From positions 1 through 55,608 of the forward strand of contig JAYVMU010000032.1 of assembly GCA_043758775.1 (NCBI GenBank): a stretch of DNA of 55,608 nucleotides. The letters are read 5' to 3'. Below, piece after piece: positions 43,969 through 52,333 of this stretch (positions are counted from its first letter, which is position 1; each line of letters starts with the position of its first letter). Below the pieces are notes generated by a model. That model made no database searches and was not told the origin of the DNA. It worked only from the letters and a program-made list of their open reading frames with translations. The position numbers were made by a program, and so were the translations under genes. The stretch is from JACMMS01 sp043758775. GTDB lineage: Bacteria > Pseudomonadota > Gammaproteobacteria > Burkholderiales > Methylophilaceae.

Positions 43969-44475
43969 ATGAAAACATTAAATACATCTGCATTAGTTTT
44001 AGCGTTAACAATAGGTACTGCTAGTTTCACTGTAACGGCAGCTGAGCTTAGTGATCCTAATAACCAAGCACCATTAGCTGGAGAATTTTCAACTTTAGAT
44101 ACTAATGCTAATGGTGTGCTTGATCAAGCTGAGGCGGCTAAAGATAAGCTATTTACAAAACACCATTTTGCAACAGCAGATACTGACCATGACGGTACTT
44201 TAGATCAAAATGAATATAGTACTTACAAATCCGCTCATCAACAAAAAACAGCTAAAACAGTGATTAAAGATAGTGTAATCACTACTAAAGCAAAAGCTGA
44301 AATTTTAGCTACAAAAGATTTAAAAAGTCTGCAAATCAGTGTAGAAACTCATAAAGGTGAAGTATTGCTAAGTGGCTTTGTAGATAGCGAAGCGGCTAAA
44401 GAAAAAGCAGGTGAAGTGGTTTCTAAAATTGAAGGTGTTAAATCTGTTAAAAATAGCTTAGAAGTAAAAAGCTAG
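43969..44475 (+). CDS. exported protein with EF-hand pair and BON domain
   Basis: From the ATG at 43969, preceded by GGAG, the product is 168 residues: signal peptide (LVLALTIGTASFTVTAA), two EF-hand loops (DTNANGVLDQAE and DTDHDGTLDQNE), then a BON domain (about residues 95-168) with IKDSVITTKAKAEILA and GEVLLSGFVDSEAAKEKAGEV. BON domains bind membranes or lipids in the periplasm. The EF part is a paralogue of the 7399-7833 protein. The combination suggests calcium-dependent envelope attachment, which is inference. It follows the sensor kinase after 160 bp and ends at a strong terminator. Confidence 0.85.
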   Translation: MKTLNTSALVLALTIGTASFTVTAAELSDPNNQAPLAGEFSTLDTNANGVLDQAEAAKDKLFTKHHFATADTDHDGTLDQNEYSTYKSAHQQKTAKTVIKDSVITTKAKAEILATKDLKSLQISVETHKGEVLLSGFVDSEAAKEKAGEVVSKIEGVKSVKNSLEVKS

Positions 44476-44518
44476 GGCATTAAATATATTGAATTAATTA
44501 ATATTCAGTTACTCTAGT

Positions 44519-44550
44519 AAAAAGCCGCACGTTAAGATGTGCGGCTTTTT
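44519..44550. terminator. bidirectional terminator between the EF-hand/BON gene and yaiI
   Basis: A 12-bp perfect stem (AAAAAGCCGCAC / GTGCGGCTTTTT) with an 8-nt loop and A/T runs at both ends separates two convergent genes. Confidence 0.92.
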
Positions 44551-44597
44551 ATTGCACGAGGTCTTGAGCGCTATTTTTATGTGAATGTTTCCATAAT

Positions 44598-45047
44598 TTA
44601 TTGCTTACGATTGGCTAAAAACTTATCCAGTTCTGCGGCAAAGGCTTGTCGATCAGATTGACTAAATGCAGATGGGCCGCCGATTTCCATACCTGTGCTA
44701 CGTAGCTCCTCCATTAAATTGCGCATGGCTAAACGCTCTGCAATATTGGCGGTTGTGTAAAATTCACCGCGTGGATTAAGCGCAAAGCCACCCTTCGCTA
44801 CAACTTGAGCTGCTAGTGGAATATCCGCTGTAATCACCAAATCATCTGCTTCTAATATGGCGACAATTCTATTGTCGGCTACATCAAAGCCAGCTTCAAC
44901 TTGCATGGCACGGATGTTAGGTGATGGTGGGGTTTTAAGCAATCGATTGGCAACCAGCGTAGTGATAATACCAGTGCGGTCTGCTGCACGAAACAGGATT
45001 TCTTTGATGACTACTGGACATGCATCTGCATCCACCCAAACCTTCAC
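44598..45047 (-). CDS. yaiI: YaiI/YqxD family protein (DUF188)
   Basis: A 149-residue protein of the DUF188 family, related to NYN/PIN-like nucleases: MKVWVDADACPVVIKEI at the start with acidic residues of the putative active site, ADDLVITADIPLAA in the middle, and GPSAFSQSDRQAFA near the end. Activity is not established. It is 3 bp from rhlE on the same strand, so the two are likely co-transcribed, which hints at an RNA-related role. Confidence 0.88.
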   Translation of the reverse strand: MKVWVDADACPVVIKEILFRAADRTGIITTLVANRLLKTPPSPNIRAMQVEAGFDVADNRIVAILEADDLVITADIPLAAQVVAKGGFALNPRGEFYTTANIAERLAMRNLMEELRSTGMEIGGPSAFSQSDRQAFAAELDKFLANRKQ

Positions 45048-45050
45048 TTG

Positions 45051-46592
45051 TTAGCGTCCGCGATTACCGCTGTGACGGCTTGGTGCTTTTGGCGCGAAGA
45101 TTGGCTGCTGTGGCTGTGCTTGATGGCGTGCAGCTTCCGATAGGTTACCTTGTTTCTGAGTGTTGCCACCTTGCGCATTACCTCTAACTTTGTTTTCTTG
45201 CGCTCTCTGACCATTGGGTTGAGCAGCATTTCTGTTATTAGTCGGGCGCTGTTCGTTACGTTGACCATTCGGCTGTCCGTTGGCACGCCCATTCGCTTGC
45301 TGATTGCGACCTTGCCCGCGGTTTTTATTCTGCCCTTGCCCCGCTGGTTTGGTGCCAGCCTGACCACGGTTAGGTTGTTGGCCACGGAATAATCTTGGTG
45401 GCTCTGGTTCTAGTTTGGCTGGCGGCTCAAAACCTTCTACTTTAACTTTGGGTATATCGCGCTTAATCAGTTTTTCGATATCTTTTAAAAACTTAGTCTC
45501 TTCTTCATCCACCAATGAAATAGCCGCGCCGCTACTGCCAGCACGGCCAGTACGTCCAATACGATGCACATAATCTTCTGGCACATTGGGTAATTCAAAA
45601 TTCACCACTTGTGGTAATTGGTCAATATCTAGGCCACGTGCAGCGATATCTGTCGCGACTAACACCGGAATGCTACCATCCTTAAAGTCTGCCAAGGCTT
45701 TAGTGCGAGCATTTTGGCTTTTATTGCCGTGAATCGCCATGGCTGGGATACCATCTTTAATCAACTTATCAGCTAATCGGTTTGCGCCATGCTTGGTGCG
45801 GGTAAAAATCAGTACCTGTTTCCAGTCGTGCTTTTTAATGAGATAGCTCATTAAATCGCGTTTATGTGCTTGGCGTACTAAATGCACGGTTTGCTCGACA
45901 AGTTCAGATGCCGTATTACGACGTGCAACTTCTACAAAGCCCGGATTGTTGAGTAAGCCATCAGACAATTGTTTAATTTCATCTGAAAAAGTGGCTGAAA
46001 ACAGTAAGTTCTGGCGTTGTTTAGGCAACATCGCGAGGATTTTTTTAATGTCGCGGATAAAGCCCATGTCCAGCATACGGTCAGCTTCATCTAATACTAA
46101 AATCTCGATACCCGATAGATCCACAGTTTTTTGGCTTGCGTGGTCGAGCAAGCGGCCTGGGGTGGCGACAATAATATCTAGCGGTTTAGCTAGGCTACGA
46201 ATCTGCGGGTTAATACTCACACCACCAAATATCACCATACTTTTCAATGGTAAATATTTACCATAAGTTTTAACTGACTCTTCCACCTGCGCGGCGAGCT
46301 CACGCGTAGGGGTAAGAATCAAGCAACGCGGTATATGTTTGCCGGTTGTAGATGGGTATTTTGCAGGGTTGTTTGTTAGCAAATGTAGCAAGGGCAGGGT
46401 AAAGCCGGCGGTTTTGCCAGTACCGGTTTGCGCGCCTGCGAGTAAGTCCCCACCGCTTAATACTTGTGGTATGGCTTTGGCTTGAATGGGGGTGGGAATG
46501 GTGTAACCTGCGTCGCTAATCGCACGCAAAATGGGTTCGGCTAAGCCTAGGTCTGTAAAGGGCAGGCTAGGTGTTGTAACTTCTGTATTCAA
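45051..46592 (-). CDS. rhlE: DEAD-box RNA helicase RhlE
   Basis: An ATP-dependent RNA helicase of 513 residues. Motifs in order: Q motif TIPTPIQAKAIP, Walker A AQTGTGKT, PTRELAAQV, DEAD box VLDEADRMLDMGF, LFSATFS, and HRIGRTGRAG. After the core (about residue 380) comes a basic C-terminal tail of about 130 residues rich in N, Q, G, R and A, a typical disordered RNA-binding extension. RhlE helps ribosome maturation and RNA turnover. yaiI follows 3 bp later. Confidence 0.94.
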   Translation of the reverse strand: MNTEVTTPSLPFTDLGLAEPILRAISDAGYTIPTPIQAKAIPQVLSGGDLLAGAQTGTGKTAGFTLPLLHLLTNNPAKYPSTTGKHIPRCLILTPTRELAAQVEESVKTYGKYLPLKSMVIFGGVSINPQIRSLAKPLDIIVATPGRLLDHASQKTVDLSGIEILVLDEADRMLDMGFIRDIKKILAMLPKQRQNLLFSATFSDEIKQLSDGLLNNPGFVEVARRNTASELVEQTVHLVRQAHKRDLMSYLIKKHDWKQVLIFTRTKHGANRLADKLIKDGIPAMAIHGNKSQNARTKALADFKDGSIPVLVATDIAARGLDIDQLPQVVNFELPNVPEDYVHRIGRTGRAGSSGAAISLVDEEETKFLKDIEKLIKRDIPKVKVEGFEPPAKLEPEPPRLFRGQQPNRGQAGTKPAGQGQNKNRGQGRNQQANGRANGQPNGQRNEQRPTNNRNAAQPNGQRAQENKVRGNAQGGNTQKQGNLSEAARHQAQPQQPIFAPKAPSRHSGNRGR

Positions 46593-46867
46593 TGTAAATT
46601 CCGCTTCTTGATTAAAATCATGTGAATTTAGATGCTGGTCTATTACTATTAAGCAACACCAATCGGGACAAACAAATAAGGGTAAAAATGGAGGGCTTTG
46701 AGTTGCCTCCTAAAATTGATGATAGACCGTTACGCAGATTGGAGGGCGCAAGGCAATGTTCACATCAATGTCAGGACATTATACGGGTAAGTTTGAGAAA
46801 AGCGAGTAAATATTTGAAACTGATTAAGTAAGGTGACTAGGAAAATCGCTCAAAAAGAACAGTACAA
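46593..46867. other. non-coding part of the decay zone upstream of rhlE
   Basis: This AT-rich stretch should carry the rhlE promoter near its left end. Apart from the helicase-like scrap at 46664-46747 no gene is seen. Together with the MAPEG remnant it forms a 700-bp interval without an intact gene. Confidence 0.5.
46664..46747 (+). pseudogene. possible remnant of an RhlE-type helicase tail
   Basis: In one plus-strand frame the 28 codons read RDKQIRVKMEGFELPPKIDD and then RPLRRLEG. This resembles the post-core segment of the neighbouring RhlE, RDIPKVKVEGFEPPAKLEP, at both residue and base level in the VK-x-EGFE part. No helicase motif lies upstream, so it would be a scrap of a second helicase gene on the opposite strand. 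The match is short and could be chance. Confidence 0.3.
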
Positions 46868-47277
46868 TCAATTGCTTACTTTAGTGTTTAAGCATTTTTT
46901 GCTAAAAATTATAGTATGCCCCAATAGATGGGATGCGGAAATCACTAATATGGCAAAGGTCATCACGATGCCGAAACACGAAGCCTAAAGTTCTCTTTCT
47001 GCTGGCTCACACCATAAGCATGCACTACTCGCCAATCCTTAAAGCTAGCGCATCTACTAACAGGTGTGGAGCATGTTCAAGCTCACAAAAAAAGATAAGC
47101 AGTAGGCAAGCGGTACATATTGCGCAAAGTTGTTATGTACTGCTATAGCACGTTGTAATGCAGCATTTCCCCATCACCTACCGCTATTTTTGCCAATCTT
47201 CGCGTTTTAATTACTTTTATGCTGAGTAGGATAAATACTAAGCTGAGTAACGCGGCATAAACAGGGGTAGTGAGCAT
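46868..47277 (-). pseudogene. MAPEG family membrane protein gene broken by four frameshifts
   Basis: From the ATG at 47277 the minus strand reads MLTTPVYAALLSLVFILLSI and KVIKTRRLAKIAVGDG, the start of a MAPEG (YecN-like) protein. The rest of the family pattern continues in other frames: NAALQRAIAVHNNFAQYVPLA, then ELEHAPHLLVDALALRIG, then RVVHAYGVSQQKENFRLRV, then GIVMTFAILVISASHLLG. One missing base at each of four points restores a single 137-codon frame: the G run at 47169-47172, the T run at 47087-47093, GG at 47032-47033, and TTT at 46974-46976. As sequenced it cannot make the protein; the first frame stops after 44 codons. It follows rsuA on the same strand. Confidence 0.8.
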
Positions 47278-47294
47278 AATGGGTTTGATTGGTA

Positions 47295-48014
47295 TTAAGC
47301 CCTGTTAAGTTTACTTAAATCGTCTTCGGTTAACCAGCGCCATTCGCCAGCGGCTAAGTCTTCCGGTAGTTTAAGCTCTCCAATTTGAGTTCTTTTTAAA
47401 CTTTCTACACGATTACTAATGGCAGCGACCATGCGTTTTACTTGGTGATATTTACCTTCGGCCAGCGTCATGCTGATGACGTTCTCACTGATGCGTTCAC
47501 ACGTAAGTGCAGCAATTGGTGCATCTTCATCTACTAATTGCACACCTTCTAGAATATGCGCAATTTGCGCATCGTCAACTGCATGTTTGCAGGTGACTTG
47601 GTAGATCTTAGGGACCTTATGTTTCGGTGAGCTCATTTTATGGATAAATTGCCCATCGTCTGAGAGTAGCATTAAGCCAGTAGTGTCCTCATCTAGTCGG
47701 CCTATACATTGCACATCGCGCGTGACCAGTGGGTAGGGTAATAGGCTGTAAATGGTAGGGTGATGTTGTGTTTTGTGTGAGCACTCATAGTTGCTGGGTT
47801 TGTTCAGCATTAAGTAAGATTTTTCACGGTAAGTCCAAGTTTCGCCCTTAACGGTGAATTGCAGATTTTCTAGTTCAAATTCTGCAAAGGGGTCGTCACA
47901 AGGTTTTTCATTAACAGTGACTTCATGATGCCGTACCATCATACGGCAAAATTTACGCACACCAAAACCTTGGTTGTGAAGAATGCGTTCTAGAGGGAGT
48001 GTTTTTTTAGTCAT
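47295..48014 (-). CDS. rsuA: 16S rRNA pseudouridine synthase RsuA
   Basis: RsuA makes pseudouridine 516 in 16S rRNA. The 239-residue product has an N-terminal S4-like RNA-binding region (LERILHNQGFGVRKFCRMM), the catalytic motif CIGRLDEDTTGLMLLSDDG with the essential aspartate, and EGKYHQVKRMVAA near the C-terminus. Length fits RsuA rather than the larger RluB/E/F forms. The decayed MAPEG gene lies directly downstream. Confidence 0.92.
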   Translation of the reverse strand: MTKKTLPLERILHNQGFGVRKFCRMMVRHHEVTVNEKPCDDPFAEFELENLQFTVKGETWTYREKSYLMLNKPSNYECSHKTQHHPTIYSLLPYPLVTRDVQCIGRLDEDTTGLMLLSDDGQFIHKMSSPKHKVPKIYQVTCKHAVDDAQIAHILEGVQLVDEDAPIAALTCERISENVISMTLAEGKYHQVKRMVAAISNRVESLKRTQIGELKLPEDLAAGEWRWLTEDDLSKLNRA

Positions 48015-48230
48015 GCTTGTTTTATGTTTTTTTAAGAATCTAGTTGATTTAAATGATTAAAACTATTCATTATTTTATTTTTAAGTATTAGAATACAAAA
48101 AGTTACAACTTTATATGATAAATGCTATTAATATGATAATAGTTATTAAGTGTAAATTTAGTTTTAAGCCGTCCTAGTTGGGTTAAATTCAATACTCAAT
48201 TTAGAAGGATAAAAACTACAAAAGGAAAAA

Positions 48231-49577
48231 ATGATAGACAAATCAAGTGTGAAGATTGTAATTTACTCACTGGTTTTGAGTAGCACCATAATGTATACGG
48301 CCGCTAGTAATGCGTTTGTTTATATGTGGAAAGACGCCGCAGGTGTTACTAACTATGGCAGTACTCCGCCCTATGGAGTAGATGCAAATGGAGTGGATGC
48401 AAAATTAAAATTTAGAATTGTTAAATCTGTTACTACTGGAAGTACAGGTAGTGCGCCAACAACAGGCAATGCTCCGACACTACCAATCAGCAATCCAACA
48501 ACAAATAATACTGAAAGTAAAACGAGTGGGTCAACAGTAAACGCTGCTCCAACAACTAATAAGCCAGCAGCAACTAATGCTTCATCGCTACCTCCAGCTC
48601 CTGACCATTATTACATGCCTAAGATTGATATTAATAAAATTCCAGTTGGTTCTTCTGGTGTAGGTCTATTAAATTTAACACAAACAAATCAGATAGCTCC
48701 AGTTGGGGATGGTCAAGGTGAGTTTAGAGTTGCTTGCGATTATGGGCACATGAAATTTGATGATCCGATTGTTTTTCCTGGACAGCAAGGCGCGTCACAT
48801 CTACATACTTTTTTTGGTAATGCTAGTGCAGACTATAGAAGTACCGCCGATTCTATCTTGAACAGTGGTAATGGTACCTGTCATGGAGGTATTGCAAATC
48901 GCTCAGGTTACTGGGTGCCCACTATGATCGATACTGCTACTAATACGCCAATAGCACCAATTCAGATTGTTGTGTATTACAAATCAGGCGGATTGGTGCC
49001 TAAACAATATATTACAGCACCGCCAAAAGGGCTGCGTATGATTACAGGCGATATGCGTAACACTAAGCCGTGGAATAACCCTAGCTTAATACCACCAGTG
49101 TTTTATTCATGCATTACTTCAACGACTCCTAATCCTAATCCTAGCACCTGGCCTGCAAAGCCATGCCTAGATATTAAAACGGCGGATGGTAAAACCATTC
49201 CTGGCTGGATTAATATGGATGTGAATATGCCGCAATGTTGGGATGGCGTAAATTTAGATAGTGCTGATCATAAATCACATATGGCGTATCCATCTGCTGC
49301 TAATAAAACAGCTAATTATTGCCCAGCTACACACCCAATTGCCATCCCTAAAATTGATATGCAGATACGCTATCAGCCGCCACCAAATGGTGATGTATCA
49401 AAATGGAGATTATCGAGTGATATGTATCCTGACACGAGTCCTGGTGGCTACTCTGGCCATGGAGACTGGTTTAATGGATGGAAGCCTGAAATTATAGATC
49501 TAATTGTAAAAAAATGTTTGAATGCAGGCGTTAATTGCGGCACTGATTTTTTACCTGATGGTAGAACTATGAACTAA
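48231..49577 (+). CDS. secreted protein with DUF4124 and DUF1996 domains
   Basis: A 448-residue exported protein. After the signal peptide comes a DUF4124-like segment (VYMWKDAAGVTNYGSTPP), then a low-complexity linker (about residues 65-140) rich in T, N, S, A and P, and a DUF1996 domain from about residue 150: CDYGHMKFDDPIVFPGQ, ASHLHTFFGN, GTCHGGIANRSGYWVPTMID, PPKGLRMITGD, and CWDGVNLDSADHKSHMAYP. The conserved His, Asp and Cys residues suggest a metal-dependent or disulfide-stabilised secreted enzyme, but no activity is known. DUF1996 is common in fungi and actinobacteria, so lateral transfer is possible. AAAGGAAAAA precedes the ATG. Confidence 0.82.
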   Translation: MIDKSSVKIVIYSLVLSSTIMYTAASNAFVYMWKDAAGVTNYGSTPPYGVDANGVDAKLKFRIVKSVTTGSTGSAPTTGNAPTLPISNPTTNNTESKTSGSTVNAAPTTNKPAATNASSLPPAPDHYYMPKIDINKIPVGSSGVGLLNLTQTNQIAPVGDGQGEFRVACDYGHMKFDDPIVFPGQQGASHLHTFFGNASADYRSTADSILNSGNGTCHGGIANRSGYWVPTMIDTATNTPIAPIQIVVYYKSGGLVPKQYITAPPKGLRMITGDMRNTKPWNNPSLIPPVFYSCITSTTPNPNPSTWPAKPCLDIKTADGKTIPGWINMDVNMPQCWDGVNLDSADHKSHMAYPSAANKTANYCPATHPIAIPKIDMQIRYQPPPNGDVSKWRLSSDMYPDTSPGGYSGHGDWFNGWKPEIIDLIVKKCLNAGVNCGTDFLPDGRTMN

Positions 49578-49584
49578 TTAAAAT

Positions 49585-49623
49585 AATGAAGAACGCATTA
49601 CTTTATTTAATGCATTCTTCATT
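49585..49623. terminator. hairpin between the DUF1996 gene and aqpZ
   Basis: A 16-bp stem with one mismatch (49585-49600 with 49608-49623) and a 7-nt loop lies between two convergent genes; the minus side continues with a T-rich ATTTTAATT. Confidence 0.65.
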
Positions 49624-49658
49624 GCCAATCATCTTATTTAAATAGTCATGCGCTTAGT

Positions 49659-50364
49659 TTATTCTTTACTAATAAACTTATAGGCTAGTGCGCCAATCAC
49701 CGCACCGATAATTGGGGCAACCCAAAATAGCCAAAGTTGATCTAATGCCCAACCACCTTGGATTAACGCAGGGCCAGTACTACGTGCAGGATTAACTGAA
49801 GTATTAGTTACGGGGATGCTAACCATGTGAATTAAGGTTAACGTAAAGCCAATGGCTAATGGTGCCAAGCCAGCCGGCGTGCGTTTATCAGTAGCGCCCA
49901 TAATGATGAATAAAAACATGGCAGTCATGGTAATCTCAGTTACAAAACCCGCTAGCATCGTGTAGCCGTGAGGTGAGTGGTCGCCATAACCATTGGCGGC
50001 GAGGTTGGGATGACCTTGCGCAATCATGTCACTAACATAAGTTGAGTTGCCACTGGCAATGGAGTAAATTAAGCCTGCTCCCAAGGTGGCGCCTAATACT
50101 TGAGCGATGATGTAATGCGGCAGGTAGCTCGTTCTAAAACGTCCGCCTACAGCTAAGCCTATAGATACTGCAGGATTGAGATGACAGCCAGAAATATGAC
50201 CGATGGCGAACGCCATGGTCAATAATGTCAAACCAAAAGCTACTCCCAGATAACCTAAGCCTAAATTGGGTATGGTGGCTGCCAAAACGGCACTACCGCA
50301 GCCGCCTAATACTAACACAAAATGTGCCGATGAGCTCAGCGGCCGCACGTTTATAGATGTTCAT
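49659..50364 (-). pseudogene. aqpZ: aquaporin Z gene with a one-base frameshift near its 5' end
   Basis: AqpZ is an inner-membrane water channel. The start with a good ribosome binding site (AAGGGA) is the ATG at 50364, reading MNIYKRAAAELIGTF; the remainder VLVLGGCGSAVLAATIP and onward is in the next frame. The join falls in a run of four T residues on the minus strand (plus 50319-50322); three would restore GTFVLVLGG, the family sequence. Downstream everything is intact for 220 residues, including both NPA motifs (HLNPAVSIG and SVNPARSTG). As it stands the ATG frame ends at a TAG about 20 codons in. A GTG at 50348 could start the long frame, but without the first half of helix one. Sequencing error, recent mutation or +1 slippage are all possible. 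Confidence 0.85.
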
Positions 50365-50536
50365 AAAATGTCCCTTGTCATTATTATTTTAGAAAAATGA
50401 TGAGTTCTTTAGTTGTGAAACAAACTAGATGACTAACTTTACTGTAAAGCCTGTTAACTCTCAAGCATCATCAGTTAAAATACACCTCATAAATTACAAT
50501 AGCGGCTGTTTAATAGATAGCGATTGATTATTCATT

Positions 50537-51325
50537 ATGGCGTTTAAACATATTATTTCACGCGATAACAGCGTATTTAAACAACTTAAAAAGTTGGCTG
50601 ATCATGCGCGTGAGCGCCGTCAAACAGGTAAAACTTTACTTGATGGTGTGCATTTGATCGAGGCTTATATCGAAAGCTTTGGTTTGCCAGAGTTGTTGAT
50701 TGTTCCAGAAGGTCAAAGCTCGACCGAGGCAACAGGCTTGATTCAAGCACTGGTAGATGGTGAAGAATTGCCAACGGTCATGTTCCCAACTTTAATGTTT
50801 GCTGAGCTGACACCCGTTGCTGGCCCAACGGGCATTTTAGCCTTAGTCAGAATTCCTGAAATTGCGCCACCAGAATCGCCAAACTTTGTGCTGATGTTAG
50901 AGGATATTCAAGATCCAGGTAACGTTGGCGCGATGCTGCGCTCGGCCGCGGCAGCAGGTGTGGATGTGGTGTATTTGTCGACAGGTTCTGCTGATGTGTG
51001 GTCGCCCAAGGCATTACGTGGCGGGCAGGGCGCTCAGTTTGCATTGCCGATGATAGAGCGTGCTGATTTGCTTGAGTTAGCTAGTAGTTTTGACGGTACT
51101 ACGCTTGCAACAACGATGGGCGGTGAGTCTTTGTTTGAGCAAGATTTGACTGGTGCGATTGCCTTTATGGTGGGTAATGAAGGCGCGGGTTTAAGCCCTG
51201 GTTTAATGTGTGCGGCACATCAGCGTGTGGCAATCCCTATGCATGGAAAAATAGAGTCGTTGAATGCCACGGCTGCCGCTACTGTTTGCTTGTTTGAACG
51301 TGTGCGGCAGATGATGAAGAAGTAA
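50537..51325 (+). CDS. TrmH/SpoU family RNA 2'-O-methyltransferase
   Basis: A SAM-dependent methyltransferase with the knotted SPOUT fold acting on rRNA or tRNA. The 262-residue product has an N-terminal substrate-binding region with FKQLKKLADHARERRQTGKTLLDG (conserved part LKKLADHARERR), then the SPOUT motifs LEDIQDPGNVGAMLRSAAAAG, FMVGNEGAGLSPGLM and IPMHGKIESLNATAAATVCLFE. The RNA target cannot be told apart among RlmB-like relatives. It stands alone, divergent from aqpZ and convergent with hslO, 8 bp away. Confidence 0.9.
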   Translation: MAFKHIISRDNSVFKQLKKLADHARERRQTGKTLLDGVHLIEAYIESFGLPELLIVPEGQSSTEATGLIQALVDGEELPTVMFPTLMFAELTPVAGPTGILALVRIPEIAPPESPNFVLMLEDIQDPGNVGAMLRSAAAAGVDVVYLSTGSADVWSPKALRGGQGAQFALPMIERADLLELASSFDGTTLATTMGGESLFEQDLTGAIAFMVGNEGAGLSPGLMCAAHQRVAIPMHGKIESLNATAAATVCLFERVRQMMKK

Positions 51326-51333
51326 ACAAGAAC

Positions 51334-52260
51334 CTAGTGCTTGGCTTTACTTGTAGGCACAGGGACTTCTACTGCAAATAGTTGTTCAGCGTCTACTTTG
51401 TCGAATTCATAGTGTTTATTACAAAAATCGCAATTCACTTCAATGGTACCGCGCTCTTCTAAAATGCTGTTGATTTCTTTTGCACCTAACAAGCGCAACA
51501 TATTCCCCACGCTAGTCTGCGAACAACTGCAACTAAAGCTGATGGGCTGCTCATCAAACAAACGCACATCTTCTTCGCTGAACATGAGGTGCAATAAATC
51601 TTCTGCAGATAAGCTCAATAGCTCTTTATCACGCACCGTGTTAGCTAAATAGCCCAATCTGTCCCATGCGTCTGCATCCTGCTCGGGTAAATCTGGCAGC
51701 TTTTGTAGCAACATGCCAGAAGCAATTTTGTCATCGCAACCTAGCCAAATGCGCGTCTCAATCTGTTCGCTGCGGCGCATATAATTTTCTAGCATGGCGG
51801 CAATGCTGTCGCCTTCAATCGGTACAATGCCTTGGTAAGCTTGATTGCCATCTATCGGGTTGTTTTTTAAATCCAGCGTGATAATAAATTGTCCATTGCC
51901 AATCAATTCACTAAAGCTCAAGTTTTCTAAGGTATTGACATTAATTTTGCTATCCAGCGTTGCGGTGGCGCGCATGGTGATGGCTTCAATATTTGATTTT
52001 AACTTACATTCCACCACTAATAGTTTGAGTGCGCCTTTGCCTTGAATCTGCAATACCAAGGCACCGCCTTCAATTTTTAGTGTAGCGGCCAGTAAAGCGC
52101 TGGCGGCCATTAGTTCGCCCAAAGCATGTTTTAATACAGGCGGATAATCGTGATGTTGTAGCGCGGTGATGAATGTATTGTTTAGTTGCACGATGTTGCC
52201 ACGTACCGCCGTATTTTCGAAAATAAAACGGTGTAGCTGGTCTTTTTGTGAAGTAGTCAT
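51334..52260 (-). CDS. hslO: Hsp33 redox-regulated chaperone
   Basis: Hsp33 is a cytoplasmic holdase switched on by oxidation. The 308-residue product has the N-terminal substrate domain with MRRSEQIETRIWLG, and the C-terminal zinc switch with four cysteines as CxC (SFSCSCSQTSV) and CxxC (NCDFCNKHYEF). Length fits. It is followed on the same strand, upstream, by gluQ with 73 bp between. Confidence 0.95.
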   Translation of the reverse strand: MTTSQKDQLHRFIFENTAVRGNIVQLNNTFITALQHHDYPPVLKHALGELMAASALLAATLKIEGGALVLQIQGKGALKLLVVECKLKSNIEAITMRATATLDSKINVNTLENLSFSELIGNGQFIITLDLKNNPIDGNQAYQGIVPIEGDSIAAMLENYMRRSEQIETRIWLGCDDKIASGMLLQKLPDLPEQDADAWDRLGYLANTVRDKELLSLSAEDLLHLMFSEEDVRLFDEQPISFSCSCSQTSVGNMLRLLGAKEINSILEERGTIEVNCDFCNKHYEFDKVDAEQLFAVEVPVPTSKAKH

Positions 52261-52333
52261 AACGCCATTTTAACATGGCACCATCGCAAATTGGCTAGGA
52301 GCGAGGCTCTAAAGTTACATCAAAATGACAAGA

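Noticed and set aside
45044..45385. Minus-strand frame of 113 codons, basic protein
   Set aside because: It is an alternative frame of the repetitive N/Q/G-rich tail of rhlE; the low-complexity DNA keeps several frames open.
46933..47148. Plus-strand frame of 71 codons in the gap upstream of rsuA
   Set aside because: It lies antisense to the MAPEG remnant, whose family pattern explains the sequence; the peptide has no recognisable features.
50319..50322. Programmed +1 frameshift as the normal way to make AqpZ
   Set aside because: TTTT is slippery, but no stimulatory element is evident and aquaporins are not known to use frameshifting; mutation or sequence error is simpler.
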